64,000 bases of DNA, from contig NZ_VDMA02000010.1 of NCBI RefSeq assembly GCF_006334915.2, positions 124,001-188,000 of the forward strand, written 5' to 3'. A model generated the notes under the pieces. It was not told where the DNA came from. It saw only the letters and a program-made list of their open reading frames with translations, and ran no database searches. This document shows positions 50,525 through 57,549 of this stretch, piece by piece. Source of the DNA: Microbispora catharanthi (GTDB lineage Bacteria > Actinomycetota > Actinomycetes > Streptosporangiales > Streptosporangiaceae). Position numbers and translations under genes: made by a program. Position 1 is the first letter of the stretch. Each line of letters starts with the position of its first letter.

Positions 50525-52054
50525 CTATAGCCCGGCCACCGAGGGACCATCGCTCAGCAGCTCCACCGCGGCCTGGGCGTTGGCGCGGGCCGCGCCGTAC
50601 GTCGCGATGTAGGCCCCCGCGTCGGGCCGCCAGATCGGCAGGCCCATCTCCATCACGACGGCGTCCGGGCGGGCGGCGAGCAGCTCCGAGATCAGCGCGC
50701 GGCTGTCCGGGTGGCGGTGGGCGTCCTTGACGACCACGATCAGCGAACGCTCCAGGGCCCGGCCGAGCAGCGCCCCCGCGTCGGCCTCCGCCGGCGTGAC
50801 CCGGACGATCTCGGCCTCCGGCAGCCACGGCGCGACCCCCCAGGGCACCTCGCCCACCGCGATCGTCGGCGGTGTGTCGATCTCGACCACGAACGGATCG
50901 ACCAGCGGCCCCGCCGAGCCCGTCAGCGACACCGCGCGCCGGGCGGCGTGCAGGCCGACGGCGTCGCCCTCCGCGCCCTCCCCGGCCGGCCCGCTCCCTG
51001 ATGGCAGGTGCGCGCCGGCGAACCAGTCGCGCAGCCGCTCCACCCGCGCGGCGGCCTCTTCCAGCCGCTCGGCCGTGAGCCTGCCCTCGGCGACGGCGTC
51101 CACGATGTGGTCCACCATGCTCCGCACGTCCTCCGACGTGGGCAGCGGCCCGAGGCACAGCAGGTCGGCGCCCGCGGCCAGGGCCCGCACCGCGCCCTCC
51201 GCGAGCCCCACGTTCTTGCTGATCGCGTGCATGTCGAGGGCGTCGGTGAGCACGACGCCGTCGTAGCCCAGCTCGCGGCGCAGCAACCGGGTGAGCGCCC
51301 GGGCGCTGAGCGTGGCGGGCAGGTCGCCGGTCAGCTCGGGAACGGCCACGTGCGCCGTCATGATCGACTTCACTCCGGCCTCGATCGCCGCGAGGAAGGG
51401 GACCAGCTCACGCTCTCTCAGCAGGTCGAGCGAGGCGTCCACCCGCGGGATCTCCAGGTGGGAGTCCTGATGGGTGGCGCCGTGGCCAGGGAAGTGCTTG
51501 ACGCAGGCGGCGATCCCCGCCGACTGCAGGCCGCGTACGGCGGCGACCGTGTGCCGTGCCACCAGGCCCGGCGACGAGCCGAACGACCGGGTGCCGATGA
51601 TCGGGTTGTCGTCGGCGGTGTTGACGTCGGCCACCGGGCCCATGTCGAGGTTCACCCCGCACCGCGCCAGGTCGGCGGCCATCGCGTGGTAGACCCGCTC
51701 GGTCAGGGCCACGTCGTCCACCGCGCCGAGCGCCGCGTTGCCCGGGTAGGCGCTTCCGGTGTGGTAGGCCAGCCGGGTGACGTCCCCGCCCTCCTCGTCG
51801 AGGGAGACGACCGGGCGGCCCGCCTCGTTCAGGCGGGCGCTGAGCGCGGCGACCTGCTCGCCGCCCGCGACGTTGAACCCGAAGAGGCAGACGCCGCCCA
51901 GACCGTCCTCCAGGCCGCGCAGGACCCAGTCCGGCGCGGTCGTGCCCTGGAACGAGATCAGCAGTGCGCCCGCCGCGAGCCGGTGCAGGCCCGGGTCGCC
52001 GGTACGCGTGGACAGGTCGGCGGCCCCCGCCAGGGGGTCGCGGGTGGCGGACAT
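50525..52054 (-). CDS. nagZ: GH3 beta-N-acetylhexosaminidase (NagZ type)
   Basis: 509 residues, no signal peptide, so cytoplasmic. GH3 barrel marks: GALLISFQGTT, LDEEGGDVTRL, GPVADVNTADDNPIIGTRSFG, and the NagZ loop KHFPGHGATHQDSHLEIP, which carries the His-Asp pair of the NagZ mechanism. The nucleophile Asp is in GVVLTDALDMHAI. It frees terminal N-acetylglucosamine from cell-wall or chitin fragments. The C-terminal 160 residues form an alpha/beta domain as in the larger actinobacterial NagZ. It follows the ABC permease genes but is parted from them by a strong hairpin. Related GH3 glucosidases are less likely given the loop. Confidence 0.9.
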   Translation of the reverse strand: MSATRDPLAGAADLSTRTGDPGLHRLAAGALLISFQGTTAPDWVLRGLEDGLGGVCLFGFNVAGGEQVAALSARLNEAGRPVVSLDEEGGDVTRLAYHTGSAYPGNAALGAVDDVALTERVYHAMAADLARCGVNLDMGPVADVNTADDNPIIGTRSFGSSPGLVARHTVAAVRGLQSAGIAACVKHFPGHGATHQDSHLEIPRVDASLDLLRERELVPFLAAIEAGVKSIMTAHVAVPELTGDLPATLSARALTRLLRRELGYDGVVLTDALDMHAISKNVGLAEGAVRALAAGADLLCLGPLPTSEDVRSMVDHIVDAVAEGRLTAERLEEAAARVERLRDWFAGAHLPSGSGPAGEGAEGDAVGLHAARRAVSLTGSAGPLVDPFVVEIDTPPTIAVGEVPWGVAPWLPEAEIVRVTPAEADAGALLGRALERSLIVVVKDAHRHPDSRALISELLAARPDAVVMEMGLPIWRPDAGAYIATYGAARANAQAAVELLSDGPSVAGL

Positions 52055-52102
52055 GGTGTCTCGGCTCCTTAGGTGACAGTGGGAGTGAGGACGCGCGGCA
52101 GG

Positions 52103-52138
52103 GCTCGTACGGCCACCGGGTGCGGTGGCCGTACGAGC
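52103..52138. terminator. strong hairpin between ABC permease and nagZ
   Basis: Perfect 15-bp stem (52103-52117 with 52124-52138), six-base loop. Oriented after the permease stop on the minus strand, it would end or weaken transcription into nagZ. Confidence 0.65.
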
Positions 52139-52175
52139 GGCCTTCAGGAGAGTGGGGTGCCGGTGAGCGGTGGGG

Positions 52176-53027
52176 TTATCCCTTGACCGCGCCCGCGACG
52201 AGGCCGGAGACCATCCGCCGCTGGACCAGCAGGAAGAAGACGAGGACCGGGATGGTCATCAGGGTGGAGGCGGCCATGATGCCGCCCCAGTCGGTCGAGC
52301 GCTGGCCGACGAAGAACTGCAGCGCGACGGGCATCGTGTACTTGCCCTGGTCGCCGATGAGGGTCAGGGCGTAGACGAACTCGTTCCAGGTGGTGATGAA
52401 CGCGAAGATGCTGGTGGCGACGAGGCCGGGCGCGACGAGCGGGAACAGCACCCGCCAGAACGTGGTGAACCGGCCCGCGCCGTCGATCCAGGAGGCCTCC
52501 TCCAGCTCCTTGGGCACGGCCGCGACGAACGTGCGCAGCATCCAGACCGAGAACGGCAGCGTCAGGCCGACGTTGATGATGATCAGGCCGAGCAGCTGGT
52601 CGTACAGGCCGAGCCGCTTGACCATGGTGAACAGCGGGATCAGCAGCGCCTCGGCCGGCACCATCTGCACGATCAGCAGCAGGATCAGGAACGAGGTGCG
52701 GAACCGGAAGCGGAACCTGGCCACCGCGGTCGCCGCGAGCAGCGCGAACACCGCGCCGAGCACGACGGCGCTGAGCGCCACGAGGGTGCTGTTGAACAGG
52801 TACTGCCAGATGGAGTGGCCGGCGACGCCCTTGGTGAAGACCCGCGAGATGTGGTCCATCGAGGGCGGGCTGGGGAACGGGATGAAGCTCGTGGTGAAGA
52901 TCTGGTCGTTCGGCTTGAAGGCCGTGGTGACCATCCAGTAGACGGGGAAGACCGCGAAGAGGAACACCACGACCCCGGCCGCGTTCAGCGCGGCCCGTCC
53001 GAGCCTCCTGCGGGCGAGCGGGCTCAT
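52176..53027 (-). CDS. sugar ABC transporter permease (MalG type)
   Basis: 283 residues from an ATG whose ATGA overlaps the first permease's stop. Six helices; first VVVFLFAVFPVYWMVTTAF. EAA loop as ELEEASWIDGAGRFTTFWRVLFPLVAPG near residue 185; end RRMVSGLVAGAVKG. Together with the upstream permease it makes the channel of a CUT1 importer. The cluster has no ATPase gene. Neighbouring nagZ and the ROK gene suggest amino-sugar or chito-oligosaccharide transport. Confidence 0.9.
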   Translation of the reverse strand: MSPLARRRLGRAALNAAGVVVFLFAVFPVYWMVTTAFKPNDQIFTTSFIPFPSPPSMDHISRVFTKGVAGHSIWQYLFNSTLVALSAVVLGAVFALLAATAVARFRFRFRTSFLILLLIVQMVPAEALLIPLFTMVKRLGLYDQLLGLIIINVGLTLPFSVWMLRTFVAAVPKELEEASWIDGAGRFTTFWRVLFPLVAPGLVATSIFAFITTWNEFVYALTLIGDQGKYTMPVALQFFVGQRSTDWGGIMAASTLMTIPVLVFFLLVQRRMVSGLVAGAVKG

Positions 53028-54040
53028 CGGATGTCGTCCTCCGTCTTCACGATCTGACGCACGTACACGAAGGTGATCAGCAGCAGGATCACGGTCAGCA
53101 CGACCGCGATGGCGGCGCCCAGGCCCATCTTCGGCGGGCTGCTGAACGCCTCGGCGTAGCTCCACAGCGACAGGTTGAACGCGTCGCGGTTCACCGTGCC
53201 GCCGGCCAGCAGGTAGAGCTGCGTGAAGACCTTGAAGTCCCAGATGATCGACAGCACGACCAGCACCGAGAACACCGGCTTGAGCAGCGGAAGCGTGATC
53301 CTCCTGAACGTGCGGACCGCGCCCGAGCCGTCCATCTTCGCCGCCTCGTACAGCTCCGAGGGGATGCTCTTGAGCCCCGCGAGCACCGACACCGCGATGA
53401 ACGGGAACGACGCCCACACCACGGCCACGATCAGCACGAAGTAGAGCGTGAGCGTGTCGTTGAACCACGGGTGCCCGCTCCAGTCGGCGCGGCCGAACAG
53501 CAGGTTCGACAGCCAGTCGGGCAGGAGGTTCAGCGTCCAGTTCACGATGCCCGAGTCGGAGTCGAACAGCCACTTCCACACGATCGCCTGAGCGGTGGGC
53601 GGGGTGGCCCAGGCGGCCATGATGCCGACGATCACGAAGGTCGACATCTTCGGGCCGAGCTTGTTGAGCAGCAGGCCGACGAGGGTTCCGAGGATGAGCG
53701 TCAGCGCGACGGTGACGACGGCGAAGAGCACCGTGTTGCGCAGCGACGACCAGAACAGGTCCGAGTCGAGGATCTGCGAGTAGTTGTCCCAGCCGATGAA
53801 CTCGGCGGGCGCGGGGTTGACGGCCTTGATCTGCCGGAGCCCGACCTTGTGGAAGGACATCTCGACCATCTGGTACAGCGGGTAGAGCAGCAGCACCGCG
53901 ATGACCAGGAAGCCGGGCAGGAGCAGGACGTACGGGACGGCCTTCGGGGAGAGCCCCGGCCTGCGCGCCCGCTTGCGACTGCGCCGCGACGGGGCGGAGG
54001 TGTCGGCTCCGCCCCGGGCGAGGGTTGACGAGTGAGTCAT
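53024..54040 (-). CDS. sugar ABC transporter permease (MalF type)
   Basis: 338 residues. Basic, Ser/Arg-rich N-terminus, then six or seven helices starting at AVPYVLLLPGFLVIAVLLLYPL. EAA loop: ELYEAAKMDGSGAVRTFRRITLPLLKPV near residue 240. Overlaps the second permease by 4 bp and starts 3 bp after the binding-protein stop, so the three genes are one transcript. N-acetylglucosamine or chitobiose is the proposed cargo, by context only. Confidence 0.9.
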   Translation of the reverse strand: MTHSSTLARGGADTSAPSRRSRKRARRPGLSPKAVPYVLLLPGFLVIAVLLLYPLYQMVEMSFHKVGLRQIKAVNPAPAEFIGWDNYSQILDSDLFWSSLRNTVLFAVVTVALTLILGTLVGLLLNKLGPKMSTFVIVGIMAAWATPPTAQAIVWKWLFDSDSGIVNWTLNLLPDWLSNLLFGRADWSGHPWFNDTLTLYFVLIVAVVWASFPFIAVSVLAGLKSIPSELYEAAKMDGSGAVRTFRRITLPLLKPVFSVLVVLSIIWDFKVFTQLYLLAGGTVNRDAFNLSLWSYAEAFSSPPKMGLGAAIAVVLTVILLLITFVYVRQIVKTEDDIR

Positions 54041-54043
54041 GAT

Positions 54044-55375
54044 CTACTGGTTGAGGATCGTCTCAAGCTCGGTGTTCGCGTCCGTCAGAGCCTGGTCGAC
54101 GCTCTTCTTGCCCTCGATCACTTCACGCGCCGCGTTCTGCAGCACGGCCTTGGTGTCGTTGGCCTCCGCCCAGTTGGGGCTGGCCGGGAAGCCCTTGGCG
54201 ACCTTGAAGGTGTCCGTGAACGGCTTCTGGGCGGGGTCGCCGCCCATCTCCGCGAGCGCGTCGGGGTAGAGCGGGAGCAGGCCGCCCTCCTTGGCGTACC
54301 GGACGCCGAACTCCTTGCCCGCGGCGAGCTTGACGTACTCGAGGGCGAGCTCGGGGTTCTTGGCGTCCTTCCAGACGGCGATGTCGTTGCCGCCCTGGAA
54401 GGCCGGGGCCGGGCCGGAGCCGTCCTTGGCGGGCAGCGAGAAGAAGCCCATCTTCGACTCGTCGACCTTGCCCTTGCTCTGCTCCTTGATCGCGGCGATG
54501 TCCCAGCCGCCGGTGACGTACATGCCGACCTTGCCGGCGGCGAAGCGCTGGGCGATGTCGACGGAGTTCTGCGTCAGGCGGCCCTTGCCGGACACGCCGT
54601 CCTTGGCGACCAGGTCCGTGTAGAACTGGAAGCCCTCCTTGAAGGCCGGCTGGGTGAGCTGGCCCACCCACTTGCCGCCCTCGAACTTGGCGAAGTCACC
54701 GCCGGCGGACCAGACGAACGGCGACAGCGACATGTTCGCGTCGGAGCCGCCGTTGAAGGCGAAGCCGTCGACGTCCTTGCCCTGCTTGTCCACGATCTTC
54801 TTGCCCGCGGCGACCAGGTCGTCCCAGGTCTTGGGGACCTCGATGCCGAGCTTGTCGAACCAGTCCTTGCGGTAGAGCACGGCGCGGGTGCCGCCGCCCC
54901 ACGGCACGGCGTAGATCTTGCCGTCGATGGTCTCGTAGCTCCACAGGTTCTGCGGGATCTGCTGGAGCTCGGAGTCGCCCTTCGCGGCGTCGGTGATGTC
55001 GGCGAGCGCGTCCTGCGCCACCCAGGCGGCGACCTGGTCGTTGCCGAACTCGGTGACGTCCGGGCCCTCGCCGCCGGCGAGCGCGGTGGTCCACTTCTTC
55101 TGGGCGTCGGGCCAGGGGATCCACTGGACCTTCGCCTCGGCGCCCGTCTTCTCCTTGAACGCGGCGTTCAGGTCGTCCATGTACTTGGTGAAGACGTCGG
55201 TGGGGGCACCGAGTCGCCACACGGTAAGAGTCTGGCCGGCGAACTTCGGACCGCTCGCGGCCGCGGAGGCCGACGGGGCGGTGGTGCTACCGGAGTCGTC
55301 GCTTCCGCAAGCGGCGAGTCCCAGGGCCAGGGCAGCGGTCGCGGTGGTCGCGACCGCGATCTTCACGATCTTCAC
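54044..55375 (-). CDS. sugar-binding lipoprotein of the amino-sugar importer
   Basis: 443 residues from a GTG at 55375 with AGGGAGAG upstream. Lipoprotein signal KIVKIAVATTATAALALGLAAC with lipobox LAAC. The solute-binding fold reads LTVWRLGAPTDVFTKYMDDLNAAFKEKTG, GEGPDVTEFGNDQVAAWV, YAVPWGGGTRAVLYRKDWFDKLG, GMYVTGGWDIAAIKEQSKGK, AFQGGNDIAVWKDAKNPELALEYVKL. The sequence is like NgcE-type N-acetylglucosamine/chitobiose binding proteins in general appearance. First gene of the importer operon; divergent from ROK regulator 2 with a palindrome between. Confidence 0.88.
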   Translation of the reverse strand: MKIVKIAVATTATAALALGLAACGSDDSGSTTAPSASAAASGPKFAGQTLTVWRLGAPTDVFTKYMDDLNAAFKEKTGAEAKVQWIPWPDAQKKWTTALAGGEGPDVTEFGNDQVAAWVAQDALADITDAAKGDSELQQIPQNLWSYETIDGKIYAVPWGGGTRAVLYRKDWFDKLGIEVPKTWDDLVAAGKKIVDKQGKDVDGFAFNGGSDANMSLSPFVWSAGGDFAKFEGGKWVGQLTQPAFKEGFQFYTDLVAKDGVSGKGRLTQNSVDIAQRFAAGKVGMYVTGGWDIAAIKEQSKGKVDESKMGFFSLPAKDGSGPAPAFQGGNDIAVWKDAKNPELALEYVKLAAGKEFGVRYAKEGGLLPLYPDALAEMGGDPAQKPFTDTFKVAKGFPASPNWAEANDTKAVLQNAAREVIEGKKSVDQALTDANTELETILNQ

Positions 55376-55530
55376 GATGGGTCTCTCCCTTCCCGGCTTC
55401 GCGTCGGGGGTGCGCCTCGTGGGGGGTGTCGGCGGACCGCTCACCTGCTGGAAGGCGCTCTCCTTTCGGTCGGCGCTCTGGCGTCCCGAGGCTGATCGGT
55501 TGCCTCCGGGCTGGCAGGCGATAAACTAAC

Positions 55531-55543
55531 AAGAAACTTTCTT
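55531..55543. promoter_or_regulatory. 13-bp palindrome between ROK gene 2 and the importer operon
   Basis: AAGAAACTTTCTT, perfect, within an AT-rich stretch (55521-55550) between divergent genes. A core GAAACTTT fits the GAAA/TTTC-type operators known for actinobacterial ROK regulators of sugar uptake. Confidence 0.55.
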
Positions 55544-55590
55544 ATAAAAAAGACCGCGTTAGCGGATCGTGACGAGAGGGGAACCAGCCG

Positions 55591-56766
55591 GTGCCTCAAC
55601 GACCGGGTACGCCTCGGCTGCTTCGGCAGATCAACGACCGCGCGGCATTGGAACTCCTCATCTCCAGAGGCCCGCTGACCAGGGCCGAGTTGGGAGAGCT
55701 TACCGGGCTGTCCAAGGTCACATCCGGCCAGCTCCTGGCCCGGCTGGAGACGCGCGGGCTGGTCACGGCCGCGGGGGAGCGACCCGGCGGACGCGGCCCC
55801 AACGCCGCGCTGTACGGGGTCAACCCCTCCAGCGCGTACGTCGCCGGGCTGGAGGTGCTGCCGGACAGCGTCACGGCCGCGGTCGCCGACATCACCGGCA
55901 CGGTCGTCGCCCAGGTGACCGTGGACCCGAGCGAGGCCCGCGATCCCGTGGGCATCGTGCACGAGGCCGTCCAGCGGGCCTGCGGGACGGCCGGGATAGA
56001 ACTCACCCGGCTGCGCTGCTTCGTCATCGGCACGCGCGGAGTGGTCGATCCGCTCACCGGCGACGTGCGCTACTCCGTCGACCTGCCCACCTGGCACGTC
56101 GGCATCCTGGCCGGGCTGCGCACCCTGCTCGGCGAGTGCGTGATCATCGAGAACGACGTCAACCTGGCGGCCCTCGCCGAGCAGACGTACGGCGCCGCGC
56201 GGGGCGCCGACGACTTCGTGATCCTGTGGACCGGCATCGGCCAGGGCCTCGGCGTCATGCTCGGCGGCCGGCTGCATCGGGGCATCACCGGCGGCGCGGG
56301 CGAGATCGGCTGGCTGCCCGTCCCCGGGGAACCGCTGCCGAGCGCGGTCACCGCGCCGCAGACCGGCTCCTTCCAGCGCCTCGTCGGAGGAGAGGCGCTG
56401 TGGAACCTGGCCCGCGCGCACGGCCTCGCCGCCCCGGACGTGCGGGACGCCGGGGTGGCCGACCTGGTCCGTACGGCCATCGACGCCGGCAACGAGGACT
56501 TCGTCGAGGACCTGGCCGGACGGCTCGCCGTCGGGGTCGCGGCGGTCTCCGTGGTCCTCGACCCGGGACTCGTCGTGCTCGGCGGTGACGTGGGCAGGGC
56601 CGGCGGCGTTCACCTCGCGGAGCGCGTCGAGGAGGCGGTGGCCCGGGCGTGTCCGAGCCGTCCCACGGTGGTGGCGACCGGAGTGGAGGGCAATCCAGTT
56701 CTCATGGGTGCGATCGTCGCGGCATTGGACCGAGCGCGTGAAGAGGTCTTTTCGGACACCGTCTGA
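55591..56766 (+). CDS. ROK family transcriptional regulator 2
   Basis: 391 residues from a GTG. Closely similar to ROK regulator 1 across its length: TPRLLRQINDRAALELLISRGPLTRAELGELTGLSKVTSGQLLARLETRGLV, then VIGTRGVVDPLTG, IENDVNLAALAE and HRGITGGAGEIGWLPVPG. It likewise lacks the zinc-binding cysteines. Divergent from the amino-sugar importer, it most probably represses that operon and itself through the AAGAAACTTTCTT site. A dipeptidase gene follows 16 bp after its stop. Confidence 0.9.
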   Translation: MPQRPGTPRLLRQINDRAALELLISRGPLTRAELGELTGLSKVTSGQLLARLETRGLVTAAGERPGGRGPNAALYGVNPSSAYVAGLEVLPDSVTAAVADITGTVVAQVTVDPSEARDPVGIVHEAVQRACGTAGIELTRLRCFVIGTRGVVDPLTGDVRYSVDLPTWHVGILAGLRTLLGECVIIENDVNLAALAEQTYGAARGADDFVILWTGIGQGLGVMLGGRLHRGITGGAGEIGWLPVPGEPLPSAVTAPQTGSFQRLVGGEALWNLARAHGLAAPDVRDAGVADLVRTAIDAGNEDFVEDLAGRLAVGVAAVSVVLDPGLVVLGGDVGRAGGVHLAERVEEAVARACPSRPTVVATGVEGNPVLMGAIVAALDRAREEVFSDTV

Positions 56767-56782
56767 CGATAGGTTGATCCTT

Positions 56783-57466
56783 GTGCCCGACTCTCCGCGT
56801 GATCGCTCCGCCGTGCCCGGCCTCGCCGAGGGTCCGGTGCTCATCTCCGACCCCCGCGTGACCTCGATCCGCGTGAGCGAGTGCGGGGAGAAGCTGAGCG
56901 ACGTACGGGGGCGGCTGCGGGTGGACGGGCGGCTCGCCGACCCCGCCGGGGCCTACGCCCACCTGCGCGAGGGCCTGCTCGCCCGTCTGGAGGAGGCGCA
57001 GGAGCGCCTGCCCGCCGGGTGCAACCTGGTGGTGGTCGAGGGTTACCGCCCACCGGCGCTGCAGACGAAGTACTTCGAGGATTACAAGGACGAGTTGCGG
57101 GCGGCGTTCCCCCGGATGTCGGGCGCGGAGCTGCACGTCGCCGCGAGCCGGTACGTCTCGCCGATCGAGGTGGCCCCGCACACGGCGGGCGCGGCCGTCG
57201 ACCTCACGCTGTGCGACGACGACGGGGTGGAGTTCGACATGGGCACGGCCGTCAACGCGACTCCGGAGCAGAGCGGCGGCGCGTGCTACACCGACGCCCC
57301 CGTGGGCGCCGAGGCGCGGCGCAACCGCGACGTGCTGCGCGCTGCCCTGGAGGCGGCCGGGCTGGTCAACTACCCGACAGAGTGGTGGCACTGGTCGTAC
57401 GGCGACCGCTACTGGGCCATGACCCGCCGCGCCCCCGCCGCCATCTACGGCCCGGTCGAGCTGTAG
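56783..57466 (+). CDS. D-alanyl-D-alanine dipeptidase-type M15 peptidase
   Basis: 227 residues from a GTG 16 bp after ROK gene 2. VanX/DdpX-type metallopeptidase. The motifs EGYRPPALQ, PHTAGAAVDLTL (H-x6-D) and EWWHWSYGDRYWA (E-x2-H) give the zinc ligands and catalytic Glu. No signal peptide, so it acts in the cytoplasm, splitting D-Ala-D-Ala. No VanA ligase or VanH is nearby, so a nutritional or wall-recycling role is more likely than vancomycin resistance. Its position behind the ROK gene of a GlcNAc-type importer supports recycling of wall peptides and sugars together. Confidence 0.88.
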   Translation: MPDSPRDRSAVPGLAEGPVLISDPRVTSIRVSECGEKLSDVRGRLRVDGRLADPAGAYAHLREGLLARLEEAQERLPAGCNLVVVEGYRPPALQTKYFEDYKDELRAAFPRMSGAELHVAASRYVSPIEVAPHTAGAAVDLTLCDDDGVEFDMGTAVNATPEQSGGACYTDAPVGAEARRNRDVLRAALEAAGLVNYPTEWWHWSYGDRYWAMTRRAPAAIYGPVEL

Positions 57467-57502
57467 GGACGGCCCGATCGACGGTGCGGGGGTCAGGCGG
57501 GC

Positions 57503-57528
57503 GCCCGCGCCGGGGTGCCGGCGCGGGC
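57503..57528. terminator. terminator between the dipeptidase and glycoside hydrolase genes
   Basis: Perfect 10-bp stem (57503-57512 with 57519-57528), six-base loop, between convergent stops. Confidence 0.7.
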
Positions 57529-57549
57529 GGTTCGGTACGACGGTGTGGC

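Noticed and set aside
56783-57466. Vancomycin resistance locus
   Set aside because: Only the VanX-type dipeptidase is present; no VanH or VanA ligase and no VanRS pair nearby.
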